Positions 18,344-26,117 of a DNA stretch of 64,000 nt are shown in pieces. Positions within the stretch are counted from its first letter, which is position 1. Each line of letters begins with the position of its first letter. This DNA is from Bradyrhizobium daqingense (GTDB lineage: Bacteria > Pseudomonadota > Alphaproteobacteria > Rhizobiales > Xanthobacteraceae). The position numbers and the translations under genes were made by a program. The stretch spans positions 3,644,001-3,708,000 of the forward strand of contig NZ_CP088014.1 in NCBI RefSeq assembly GCF_021044685.1. Reading direction: 5' to 3'. The notes below the pieces were generated by a model. The model did no database searches and was not told where the DNA came from. It worked only from the letters and a program-made list of their open reading frames with translations.

Positions 18344-19018
18344 ATGATTCCCTGGGAAAAGATCGACACCGCCAAGATCCCCGGCTCCGACGAAGAGCTC
18401 CGGCTGATGCGGCGGGGTAAGGAGTTCTCCATCAAGCTCGGCAGCAACGAGCTGATGAACAGCCGCCTGTCGGGCTCTGAAGCGGCGCTCGCGACGCTGG
18501 CGGCAAAGCAGATCGAGAATGTCGCAAAGCCCGTCGTCCTGATCGGCGGCCTTGGCATGGGCTTTACGCTACGCGCGGCGCTGGCCGTGCTTGGAAGCAA
18601 GGCGAAGATCGTGGTGTCCGAACTCGTGCCTGCGGTGGTCACCTGGGCACGGGGTCCGATGGCTGAGGTGTTCGGCGACAGTCTCGACGATGCCAGGGTG
18701 AGCATCCAGGAGACCGATGTCGGCGAGATCATCCGGGCAAAGCGGTCGGCCTTCGATGCCATCCTGCTCGACGTCGACAACGGACCGGAAGGACTGACCC
18801 GGAAGGGCAATGATGCGCTCTACAATGCGAGCGGGCTCACGGCGGCGAAGACGGCGTTGCGACCGCGTGGCGTGCTCGCCGTCTGGTCCTCGGGACCCAA
18901 CGCGGCTTTCACCAAGCGCCTCGGCCGTGCCGGCTTCGACGTCAATGAAATCAACGTTCGCGCCACCGGAAGAGGCGGCGGTGCGCGCCACCTGATCTGG
19001 ATCGCGAGGAAAGGCTAG
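18344..19018 (+). CDS. Spermidine synthase-like / SAM-dependent methyltransferase-fold protein
   Basis: This 224-residue protein has a Rossmann-type motif I, VVLIGGLGMGFTLRAAL, followed by the acidic KIVVSELVP and FDAILLDVDNGPEG, the layout of spermidine synthase-like proteins. The N-terminal beta domain of real spermidine synthases is short here, so polyamine synthesis is not supported; it may be a methyltransferase of unknown target. The gene is flanked on both sides by copies of the same palindromic repeat. Confidence 0.75.
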   Translation: MIPWEKIDTAKIPGSDEELRLMRRGKEFSIKLGSNELMNSRLSGSEAALATLAAKQIENVAKPVVLIGGLGMGFTLRAALAVLGSKAKIVVSELVPAVVTWARGPMAEVFGDSLDDARVSIQETDVGEIIRAKRSAFDAILLDVDNGPEGLTRKGNDALYNASGLTAAKTALRPRGVLAVWSSGPNAAFTKRLGRAGFDVNEINVRATGRGGGARHLIWIARKG

Positions 19019-19030
19019 TCGGCCCGACTT

Positions 19031-19117
19031 GTAGCCCGGATGGAGCGCGGCGCAATCCGGGGCGGTCGATCGGCGCGCACGGATTTCCCGGATTACGCTG
19101 CGCTCCATCCGGGCTAC
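19031..19117. repeat. Palindromic intergenic repeat, family B
   Basis: This is the second copy of the GTAGCCCGGATGGAGC element, again with its inverted arm GCTCCATCCGGGCTAC. It sits between the converging methyltransferase-like gene and the NTF2-like gene, where it could act as a bidirectional terminator. Confidence 0.87.
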
Positions 19118-19126
19118 GCCTCCTGG

Positions 19127-19591
19127 CTAGAACATCGTGTTGCCGTTTGCCGGATTTTCAGGAATGTCCTGAACGACGTCCCAGTGTTCGACGATCTTGC
19201 CGTTCTCCAGCTTGAAGATGTCCACGATGGCGCGGCCCCTGGTGCCGGACTCGCGAACGGAGTGAACGTGCAGGATGACAAAGTCGCCATCCACGAAGCT
19301 GCGCTTGATCTCGCTGTGCGAGTTCGGAAACTTCTCGCGCAGGAAGCCGATGAATTTCCGGAAGCCCTCGGGGCCGTCGGCGGCGTTGGGGTTGTGCTGG
19401 ACGTAGCGGTCGCCGACATGGGCGAGGGCTGCGTCAGCGTCCTTCTGGTTGAGACCCTTCTCGTAGAAGTCGAGCACGGTTTTGCGATTGGCTTCTTCTT
19501 GCGCGCTACCCGCCATGGCGGCGCCAGCGGCGAGTGAGAGCACGAGAATGGCAGCAGCGATCATTGCGCCTAGCCGAACGATGGAATGCAT
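19127..19591 (-). CDS. Exported SnoaL/NTF2-like protein
   Basis: The 154-residue protein has an N-terminal hydrophobic signal (MIAAAILVLSLAAGAAMA) and a SnoaL-like NTF2 fold: VLDFYEKGLNQKDADAALAH, the YVQHNP motif, and HDx-type strands including VHSVRESGTRGRAIVDIFKL and IVEHWDVVQDIP. The family forms a cone-shaped pocket used for diverse small ligands, and specific activity cannot be inferred. The gene stands alone, converging with the methyltransferase-like gene. Confidence 0.83.
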   Translation of the reverse strand: MHSIVRLGAMIAAAILVLSLAAGAAMAGSAQEEANRKTVLDFYEKGLNQKDADAALAHVGDRYVQHNPNAADGPEGFRKFIGFLREKFPNSHSEIKRSFVDGDFVILHVHSVRESGTRGRAIVDIFKLENGKIVEHWDVVQDIPENPANGNTMF

Positions 19592-19709
19592 GGGAGCTCC
19601 GCGAGGCCGAGCCTCTTTGCGATTGACGAGGGCCTGTATAGCTTCCGTGCCGGCTGGCGTTAAGAGAGTAACCGGCCGCTCACATAGTCACCGCAAGGAC
19701 ACCGGCGGT

Positions 19710-20624
19710 CTATGCCGCCTGTGCCGCCGCGCCATGCGCGTGTTTGTCGATCGCGCCGATGATCTCCGGCCAGAACCGCATCGGCAGCGCGTGGCCCATG
19801 CCCTCGATCATCAGGAGCTTCGCGCCCGGGATCGACTCGGCGGTGTCCTTGCCGCCCTCGGGACGAACCAGGGGATCGACGGTGCCGTGAATGACCAGCG
19901 TCGGAATCTTCACCCCGCGGAGCCGTTCCTTGCGGCTGCCGGAGGCAAGCACGGCGCGGAGCTGCCGGCCGACGCCAGCGGGATTGAGCCCGCGCGCGAA
20001 CACCCGCTCGGCCCGCCCGACGTCCAGCGCTTCCTCCTCGGGAAAATGCCCGGCGCGCAGCACCTTCCAGGTTTGGCCGAAGCGGACCATGAATTCCTCC
20101 TTGCTGCGTGGCGGCGGCGCCATCAGCATCGCGGCGGCCTCGCGGGTCGGTGGCGGTACGCGCGGATTGCCCGTGGTCGACATGATCGAGGTCAGCGAAC
20201 GGACGCGGTGGGGAAATGACAGCGCCACCTCCTGCGCGATCATGCCGCCCATGGACGCCCCGACCAGATGCGCCGAGTTGATGCCGAGCGCGTCCATCAG
20301 GCCGACCGTGTCCTTTGCCATGTCGATCAGCTTGTAGGTCGCCGCCACGGGAATCCGGAACAAGCGCAGCTTCAACAGTTCGAACGGCGTCAGCCGTTTG
20401 CCGCCCGTGAGATGGCTCGACTTGCCGATGTCGCGGTTGTCGAAACGGATCACACGAAAGCCGCGCGCGGCGAGTTGCTCGCAGAACGCATCGTCCCAAT
20501 GGATCATCTGCGCGCCGAGCCCCATGATCAGCAGCAGCGGTTCGGCATTGTCGTTGCCGAAGATCTCGTAGCAGATGTCGATGCCATTGGCGCGGACGGT
20601 CTGGGGCGGCTGGTGGACGGTCAC
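19710..20624 (-). CDS. Alpha/beta hydrolase
   Basis: The protein has 304 residues from the GTG at 20624, which has GAGGG about 9 bases upstream; no ATG fits the conserved N-terminus. The domain starts near VRANGIDICYEIFG. The oxyanion region is LIMGLGAQMIHW, the elbow is VGASMGGM with Ser124, the acid is in IHGTVDPLV and the His in GMGHALP. It resembles cytoplasmic esterases and hydrolases with a variable lid. It is divergent from the mini-PhaE/PhaC genes, so a polymer-related role such as oligomer hydrolysis is possible but unproven. Confidence 0.85.
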   Translation of the reverse strand: MTVHQPPQTVRANGIDICYEIFGNDNAEPLLLIMGLGAQMIHWDDAFCEQLAARGFRVIRFDNRDIGKSSHLTGGKRLTPFELLKLRLFRIPVAATYKLIDMAKDTVGLMDALGINSAHLVGASMGGMIAQEVALSFPHRVRSLTSIMSTTGNPRVPPPTREAAAMLMAPPPRSKEEFMVRFGQTWKVLRAGHFPEEEALDVGRAERVFARGLNPAGVGRQLRAVLASGSRKERLRGVKIPTLVIHGTVDPLVRPEGGKDTAESIPGAKLLMIEGMGHALPMRFWPEIIGAIDKHAHGAAAQAA

Positions 20625-20789
20625 GGTCGCGATCCCTCGCTGCTGATCAATGCTGTATTGCACGCTTTGGCGCTGCAAAGAAGCCGTGAGTGCGGCACCG
20701 GGCCGCTTGCCGGTTGACCGGCCCCTCGCAACGGTGTGGTATGGCCGAAAAAGAAGGGCATCGAAGCTCTTGATTTCAGGAGGACGCCG

Positions 20790-21173
20790 ATGACCGACAA
20801 GATCAATGACCCCGTTGCCATGTGGCAGAAGATGATGGGCGAGATGGAGAAGGGGTTCAACTCCTTCGCCAACCAGGCCATGTCGTCGCCCGAGTTTTCC
20901 CAGGCGATGAACCGTGCGGGCGGAGTTGCTGCAGGTGCTCAGAAGCAGCTCGGCGAGGTCATGGAGAAGTATCTCGTCACGATGAACCTGCCGAGCCGGG
21001 AGCAGGTCACCGGTCTTGCGGAACGACTCCAATCCATCGAAGCCCAGATCGGCGAGATCAAGTCCCTGCTGAGCCAGATGGCGGCGAGTTCCGGAATCTC
21101 GGCGGGCCTGGACAGCGCGCCGCGGCCGCCGCGGACGAAGCGCCCGCCCTCCGGAGGCGGAGCGCAGACATGA
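20790..21173 (+). CDS. Miniature PhaE-like polyhydroxyalkanoate synthase subunit
   Basis: This 127-residue protein has DPVAMWQKMMGEMEKGF at the start and YLVTMNLPSREQV followed by a helical heptad-like stretch (LAERLQSIEAQIGEIKSLLS). That matches the C-terminal part of PhaE, the class III PHA synthase partner. Normal PhaE is about three times longer, so this is a reduced version; a PhaR-type (class IV) subunit is the alternative. AGGAGG lies 6 bases before the ATG at 20790. Its stop overlaps the phaC start by four bases. Confidence 0.83.
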   Translation: MTDKINDPVAMWQKMMGEMEKGFNSFANQAMSSPEFSQAMNRAGGVAAGAQKQLGEVMEKYLVTMNLPSREQVTGLAERLQSIEAQIGEIKSLLSQMAASSGISAGLDSAPRPPRTKRPPSGGGAQT

Positions 21174-22252
21174 ACGCGCAAACGGGACTTGATTTCGCAT
21201 CTATCCCGGAGCGCATCCAGTCCGAGGTGCAGCGTGCGATCCAGCGCAGCATCAAGGGCGTCGAATATTTCTCGACCTCCGGCCCGACGCTCGGCTCGAC
21301 ACCCAAGGACGTGCTGCATTCGCGCGGCACGATGAGCCTCTATCACTACCGGCCGATGTCGGACGAGATTTACCGGGTGCCGGTGCTGATCGTGATGGCA
21401 ACGACCAACCGCGGCTACATCCTCGACCTCGTCCCCGGCCAGAGCTTCATCGAGTTCCTGCTCAGGCGCGGCTACGACGTCTACATGCTGGACTGGAGCG
21501 CGCCGCGGCCGGAGGAGAAGAGCCTGCGGATGGAGGACTACGTCCTCGACTTCATCCCGGATTGCGTCCGCCGCGTGCAGGCCGATTCCGGCGAGCAGGA
21601 CGTCTCCGTCATCGGCTATTGCTTCGGCGGCGTGCTGTCGCTGCTGTACGGCTCGATCCACAAGGACGGGCCGATGAAGAATCTGATCTGTTTCACCACG
21701 CCGATCGACTTCCGCGAGATGAAGCTGTTCTCCAATTTCTCCGATCGCCGCTATTTCGACGTGGACCGTCTCGTCGACAGCGTCGGCAACGTGCCGCCGG
21801 AGATGATCCTGTCCTCGTTCGAGATGCTGCGCCCGGCCTCGCGCACGGTGAGCCAGATCCAGCTCTGGGAGAACATCTGGAACGACGAGTTCGTCAAGTC
21901 CTACCGGATGTTCGATCGCTGGGCGACCGACACGTTGCCGCTCGCCGGCGAATATTTCCGCACCATCACCAAGGACCTGATGTGGGACAACAAGCTGTTC
22001 AACGACACCATGTCGGTCGGCGGCCGCGCGGCGAAGCTCGAAGACATCAAGGTGCCGATCCTGCACGCGGTGGCCGAGCACGATCACATCGTGCCTTATG
22101 ACGCCGCAAAGCACCTGATCACGAAGATCGGTTCGGAGGACAAGGAAGAGGTGATGCTGAAAGGCGGTCACGTCTCGCTGGTCGCCGGTGCCAATGCGGT
22201 GAAGCGGCTGTGGCCGAAACTGGACTCCTGGCTGGGAAAGAGATCGACATGA
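21170..22252 (+). CDS. phaC: Polyhydroxyalkanoate synthase, class III/IV type
   Basis: The 360-residue enzyme polymerises (R)-3-hydroxyacyl-CoA into PHA granules. The lipase-like box is GYCFGG with nucleophile Cys151, Asp305 lies in AEHDHIVP, and His334 lies in KGGHVS. Its length (about 360) fits class III/IV rather than class I (about 570-600). The ATG at 21170 overlaps the mini-PhaE stop (ATGA), and its own stop overlaps the GNAT start, so three genes form a tight operon. Confidence 0.93.
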   Translation: MNAQTGLDFASIPERIQSEVQRAIQRSIKGVEYFSTSGPTLGSTPKDVLHSRGTMSLYHYRPMSDEIYRVPVLIVMATTNRGYILDLVPGQSFIEFLLRRGYDVYMLDWSAPRPEEKSLRMEDYVLDFIPDCVRRVQADSGEQDVSVIGYCFGGVLSLLYGSIHKDGPMKNLICFTTPIDFREMKLFSNFSDRRYFDVDRLVDSVGNVPPEMILSSFEMLRPASRTVSQIQLWENIWNDEFVKSYRMFDRWATDTLPLAGEYFRTITKDLMWDNKLFNDTMSVGGRAAKLEDIKVPILHAVAEHDHIVPYDAAKHLITKIGSEDKEEVMLKGGHVSLVAGANAVKRLWPKLDSWLGKRST

Positions 22253-22842
22253 GTGAGCACCGTTCCTATCCGCGTCAGGTCAAGACCGATGCCGGCGATA
22301 TCGAGATCCGCCTGATGTCGCCCGGCGACGAGGCGGCGGTGCTCGCCTTCGGCCAGGGTCTTCCGACCCATGATCTGTTGTTCCTGCCGCGCAATATCAG
22401 CCAGCCGAAGGTGCTCTCGGCCTGGGTCAAGGAAATCGAGCGCGGCGCGATCACGAGCCTGCTCGCGGTGAAGGACGGCCGGGTCGTCGGTTGCGGCACG
22501 CTAGTGCGCGATCCGCATTCCTGGTCGCCTCATGTCGGCGAGATCCGCATGGTGGTCTCGTCCGATGTGCGCGGGCAGGGAGTGGGCAAGGCGCTCTCGC
22601 AGGAGACCTTTGCACTTGCACTCGGCGCCGGCCTGGAAAAGCTCTCGGTCCAGATGACGGTCGACCAGCAGGCTGCGATTGCCCTGTTCGAGAGCCTTGG
22701 CTTCAAGGCCGAGGCGCTGCTGCGCGATCATGTCCGGGACGTCGATGGCAAAACCCACGACATCGTCGTGCTCGGGCACAACATCGCGCAGGTCCAGGCC
22801 CAGATGGAGGCTTATGGGCTGCCGGGGGCCGTCCAGCACTAG
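22249..22842 (+). CDS. GNAT family N-acetyltransferase
   Basis: The 197-residue protein has a single GNAT domain. Strand beta4 is GEIRMVVSSDVRG, the acetyl-CoA pyrophosphate loop is VRGQGVGKAL, and the C-terminal part has DQQAAIALFESLGFKAEA. It starts at the ATG overlapping the phaC stop. The acceptor substrate is unknown. Location in the PHA operon suggests acylation of a granule protein or metabolite, but this is only positional. Confidence 0.88.
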   Translation: MSEHRSYPRQVKTDAGDIEIRLMSPGDEAAVLAFGQGLPTHDLLFLPRNISQPKVLSAWVKEIERGAITSLLAVKDGRVVGCGTLVRDPHSWSPHVGEIRMVVSSDVRGQGVGKALSQETFALALGAGLEKLSVQMTVDQQAAIALFESLGFKAEALLRDHVRDVDGKTHDIVVLGHNIAQVQAQMEAYGLPGAVQH

Positions 22843-22925
22843 GAACCAGCGGCCGGGAACCTTCTGGCCGGACAGGCAGCATAGTGCCTCCTATTAAGGC
22901 TGTTCACGATTTCGTGATATCGCAC

Positions 22926-22951
22926 TGCAATATGGATATTGCGACGCACAA
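22926..22951 (+). promoter_or_regulatory. Candidate PhaR-type operator upstream of the phasin gene
   Basis: A perfect inverted repeat GCAATAT-GG-ATATTGC spans 22927-22942. It runs into TGCGACGCACAA at 22940-22951, which fits the TGC-rich PhaR consensus I recall for Bradyrhizobium (TGCRNYGCASMA). It overlaps a possible -35 (TTGCGA, 22939-22944) with CATATA as -10 at 22962-22967. This arrangement suits repression of a phasin by the PHB-sensing regulator PhaR. The consensus is quoted from memory. Confidence 0.6.
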
Positions 22952-23036
22952 TTAACCGTGCCATATAAGCCGTGCCCCGGGCCAATGCGGACGGGGTGAG
23001 CCCATAGCTCAGACCAATGAGGATGGAGAGAACCCC

Positions 23037-23492
23037 ATGACCACCGAAACCAACACCGCCTTCGAGGGCTTCAAGGACGCTTTCAAGAACATCCAGAATC
23101 TGGAAGTTCCCGAGGCTGCCCGCGAGTTCGTCAAGAAGACCGCCAACACCGCCAAGGACCGTGCCGCCGAAGCCTTCGCCGGCTCCGAGCGCGTGACCGC
23201 CGCGGTCGAGAACGCGGTGACCGAATCCGTCGCTGAGGCCGGCAAGATCAGCCGCAACATCCAGCAGGCGATCTACGAAGACGCCGACGCGTTCTTCTCG
23301 GGCATCGACAAGCTCGCGTCCGCCAAGTCGGTCAGCGAGGCCGTCGAGATCCAGTCGAGCCTGCTCCGCGCCCGCGGTGAAGTGTTCGTCTCGCGCGCCA
23401 AGGCGACCGCCGACTATTTCGGCAAGCTCGCCGCCAACGGTGCCAAGTCCGCACAGGACAATTTCGCCAAGGTCTACACCAAGACCGCCTGA
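23037..23492 (+). CDS. phaP: Phasin family protein
   Basis: The 151-residue, alanine- and lysine-rich, helical protein has the phasin segments NIQNLEVPEAAREFVKK and AVEIQSSLLRARGEVFVSRA. Phasins coat PHA granules and influence granule size. GGAGAG lies 6 bases before the ATG. It is monocistronic, with its own promoter region containing a candidate PhaR site and its own terminator. Some phasins of this type are also stress-induced. Confidence 0.9.
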   Translation: MTTETNTAFEGFKDAFKNIQNLEVPEAAREFVKKTANTAKDRAAEAFAGSERVTAAVENAVTESVAEAGKISRNIQQAIYEDADAFFSGIDKLASAKSVSEAVEIQSSLLRARGEVFVSRAKATADYFGKLAANGAKSAQDNFAKVYTKTA

Positions 23493-23518
23493 TCCGGCGT
23501 GACGACAAACTGAATTCG

Positions 23519-23547
23519 AGGCCCGCTTCGGCGGGCCTTTTGTTTTT
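23519..23547 (+). terminator. Rho-independent terminator after the phasin gene
   Basis: An 8-bp stem AGGCCCGC/GCGGGCCT with a TTCG tetraloop (23519-23538) is followed by TTTGTTTTTG. It lies 27 bases after the stop codon and is the clearest intrinsic terminator in the window. Confidence 0.93.
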
Positions 23548-23558
23548 GCGTTGCTGCC

Positions 23559-23643
23559 GTCATTGCGAGAAGCCCTTGCGACGAAGCAATCCAGAATGTC
23601 TCCGCGGAAAGAATCTGGACTGCTTCGCTTCGCTGGCGATGAC
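23559..23643. repeat. Palindromic intergenic repeat, family C (CATTGCGAG..GAAGCAATCCAG)
   Basis: The left arm GTCATTGCGAG..GAAGCAATCCAG and an inverted, imperfect right arm (CTGGACTGCTTCG..GCGATGAC) form a long hairpin. Other copies are at 29663-29745, 45090-45168 and 58001-58072. It lies just upstream of the DUF445 gene. Confidence 0.85.
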
Positions 23644-23662
23644 GAGTAGGGTGAAAGCAGTC

Positions 23663-24949
23663 ATGATCCCACCTGCCACCTATTCCTTCGACACTCCCGG
23701 TGACGCCGAACGCGCGGCCGAGCTTCGCCGTGTGAAAACGTTGGCGACGCTGGTGCTGGCCGCGACCTTGGCGCTGTTCGTGGTCGCCAAGTGGTTGTTG
23801 CCGGTGCATCCCATTTTCGGCTTCATCGCGGCCTTCGCGGAGGCCGCGACCATCGGCGGGCTCGCCGACTGGTACGCGGTGGTCGCGCTGTTCAAGCGGC
23901 CGCTCGGTCTGCCGATTCCGCATACCGCGATCATCCAGAGCAATCAGGCCCGCATCGCCGACAAGCTCGGCGAATTCATCCAGGTGCATTTCCTCGAGGC
24001 CGGCCCGGTCGAGGCCAAGCTGAAGGAGATCGACTTCGGCTCCTTCGTCGCCGACTGGCTGCGCGACCGCAAGCGCAGTGACGATCTGGCGCGCTTCGCG
24101 CTACGCCTGTTGCCGGAGGCCGTTTCCGCGACCGAGAGCTCCGGCCTGATGACCTTCATCATCCGCCGCATGTCGTCGCAGCTCCAGGCGATCGACCTTG
24201 CGCCGCTGGCCGCCGGCACGCTGCGCGGATTCGTGGCGGAGGGGCGGCACCAGATCCTGTTCGACGATCTCCTGCGCGTGATGCACGAGACGCTGAACCA
24301 GCAGGAAACGATGGCGATGATCCGCGAGAAGGTGCGCGCGGAACTGCCGACCCTGCTCAGGCTCTACCGCGCCGACAAATTCCTGGTGAACAAGATCGTG
24401 GCGTCCGCCACCGCGTTCTTCAACGAGGTCCGCAGCGATCCCAAACATCCATTCCGCGGCGAGTTCGACCGCATGGTGCTGACATTCGTCGATCGGCTCG
24501 GCACCGACCAAGCCTATATCGACCGCATCGACGGATTGAAGCGCGATCTCCTCGCGCGGCCCGAGCTTGCGGCCCTTGCTCGCACCGTTTGGGCCAACAC
24601 GCGCTCCTTCATCGAGCGCAGCGCGAGCGGCGAGACGCAGGTGCTTCAGCATCATCTGGCCGGCATGTTCGTTGCCGCAGGTGAAGCGCTCGCCGGCGAT
24701 GCCGAACTGCGCGGCGAGATCAACAAGGGCCTGGTGACCGTTCTGCGCAGCTTCGTCGCCGATCAGAAAGGCGGCGTCTCGACTTTCATCTCGGACCAGG
24801 TCAAGGCGTGGAATATGTCGCAGTTGATTTCGCTGATCGAAATCAACATCGGACGTGACCTGCAATACATCCGCTTCAACGGTTCGCTGATCGGAGGGCT
24901 CGCCGGACTTGCGCTCTACTCCGTGGAATTCCTGCTCCGATGGTTGTGA
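23663..24949 (+). CDS. DUF445 family membrane-associated protein
   Basis: The 428-residue protein has a membrane segment near residues 28-46, a conserved patch FGFIAAFAEAATIGGLADWYAVVALFKRPLG, and a last helix GLAGLALYSVEFLLRWL at the C-terminus. The middle 300 residues form a soluble helical domain. This YjiN/DUF445 layout has no assigned function. The frame stays open upstream through the palindromic repeat, but those residues are repeat translation; the ATG at 23663 (MIPPATYSFDTPGDAE) is chosen, with a GGTGA site upstream. Confidence 0.87.
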   Translation: MIPPATYSFDTPGDAERAAELRRVKTLATLVLAATLALFVVAKWLLPVHPIFGFIAAFAEAATIGGLADWYAVVALFKRPLGLPIPHTAIIQSNQARIADKLGEFIQVHFLEAGPVEAKLKEIDFGSFVADWLRDRKRSDDLARFALRLLPEAVSATESSGLMTFIIRRMSSQLQAIDLAPLAAGTLRGFVAEGRHQILFDDLLRVMHETLNQQETMAMIREKVRAELPTLLRLYRADKFLVNKIVASATAFFNEVRSDPKHPFRGEFDRMVLTFVDRLGTDQAYIDRIDGLKRDLLARPELAALARTVWANTRSFIERSASGETQVLQHHLAGMFVAAGEALAGDAELRGEINKGLVTVLRSFVADQKGGVSTFISDQVKAWNMSQLISLIEINIGRDLQYIRFNGSLIGGLAGLALYSVEFLLRWL

Positions 24950-25151
24950 CTTTTCCGTCACGGCCGTTGGCATTAACGCGCGGGCCTATTGTGACCTCGC
25001 GCCTCTCCAGCTTGAATGTTGGGAACCGGCCGCCTAGCTGATTCATGTTGCGCTGCGGAACGATCAAGAAGCCGGTGCATTGGAATTCATGCCCATTTGT
25101 CGGCCTCGTCGCCGGCGGCCTTTCCAGGAATTCTTCCCAGGGGAAATATTG

Positions 25152-25922
25152 ATGACCGCAACTGCCCAGACGCTGCGTCCGCCGTCCCGCACCTTGATGT
25201 TTCTGGAGGGGCGCGCGATCCACGAGTTCGGCGCATTCCTCGGCGCGCTGCCGCTGCTGAGCCTCGCGCCGCCCGGCGATGGGCATCCGGTGCTGGTGCT
25301 GCCGGGCCTCGTAGCCTCCGATGTCTCGACACGCGCGCTGCGGGCGTTTCTGACCAGCAAGGGCTATGCGGTGAGCGGCTGGCGTCAAGGTCGCAACTAC
25401 GGCCTGCGCGAGGGCGTGCAGGACGCCATGGTGGATTTGGTCGAAGAGCTCAGCGACAAGCACGGCCGCAAGATCAGCCTGGTCGGCTGGAGCCTCGGCG
25501 GCCTTTATGCGCGCCAGCTCGCCAAGATGATGCCCGAGCGCGTGCGCCAGGTCATCACGCTCGGCAGCCCCTTCGCCGGCGATCCGCGCTCGACCAACGC
25601 ATGGCGTGTCTACGAATGGGCGAGCGGGCGCAAGGCCGACGAGGTTGATCCGCGTTTTGGCGGCGAGCTCGCGGTGCCGCCGCCGGTGCCGACCACCGCC
25701 ATCTTCAGCCGGACTGACGGCGTTTGCGCCTGGCAGGGCTGCATGGAGAAGTCGGGCGCACAGACCGAGAGCATCGAGGTGGAAAGCAGCCATTGCGGCA
25801 TGGGCCATCATCCCGCAGCGGTCTATGCGGTTGCCGACCGCCTCGCGCAGAAGGACGGCCAGTGGCAGCCCTTCGACCGCAGCGGCTGGCGCAGCGTGGT
25901 GTATCCCGACCCGCATCGGTAG
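25152..25922 (+). CDS. Alpha/beta hydrolase, paralogue of the gene at 11445
   Basis: The 256-residue protein has VGWSLGG with Ser114, acid SRTDGVCAW and histidine ESSHCGMGHHP. It aligns along its length with the 11445-12245 product (GDGHPVLVLPG, GRKISLVGWSLGG, TLGSPFAGD), showing an intragenomic duplication. AGGGGA lies 7 bases before the ATG at 25152. A near match to the TGCRNYGCASMA motif is at 25049-25060 upstream. Esterase activity on a lipid or polymer is inferred only. Confidence 0.85.
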   Translation: MTATAQTLRPPSRTLMFLEGRAIHEFGAFLGALPLLSLAPPGDGHPVLVLPGLVASDVSTRALRAFLTSKGYAVSGWRQGRNYGLREGVQDAMVDLVEELSDKHGRKISLVGWSLGGLYARQLAKMMPERVRQVITLGSPFAGDPRSTNAWRVYEWASGRKADEVDPRFGGELAVPPPVPTTAIFSRTDGVCAWQGCMEKSGAQTESIEVESSHCGMGHHPAAVYAVADRLAQKDGQWQPFDRSGWRSVVYPDPHR

Positions 25923-26010
25923 GCGGGCCTGCATGGTCGAGACGCGCGGCCTTGCCGCGTTCCTCACCATGAGCATTGAGAGCGCGGATGCCACGAAAAG
26001 ACGATCAGAC

Positions 26011-26054
26011 CTCATCCTGAGGAGGCGCGAAGCGCCGTCTCGAAGGATCGAGCC
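26011..26054. repeat. Palindromic intergenic repeat, family D fragment (CTGAGGAGGCGCGAAGCGCCGTCTCGAAGG)
   Basis: The sequence CTCATCCTGAGGAGG..CGCCGTCTCGAAGGAT matches one half of the longer element at 32726-32832. It lies in the gap before paaX and is non-coding. Confidence 0.75.
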
Positions 26055-26117
26055 CGGCTCTCGCATTAGCGCTCGCGTCCATTGTCGCGCCCGCACCAAA
26101 CGCGCTATGCCTCGCGC

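Noticed and set aside
20822..21169. Longer start for PhaC through the mini-PhaE gene
   Set aside because: The frame overlaps mini-PhaE; the ATG at 21170 gives the normal class III length and an ATGA overlap.
23540..23662. N-terminal extension of the DUF445 protein
   Set aside because: These codons are translation of the phasin terminator and a family C repeat, and the conserved protein begins at 23663.
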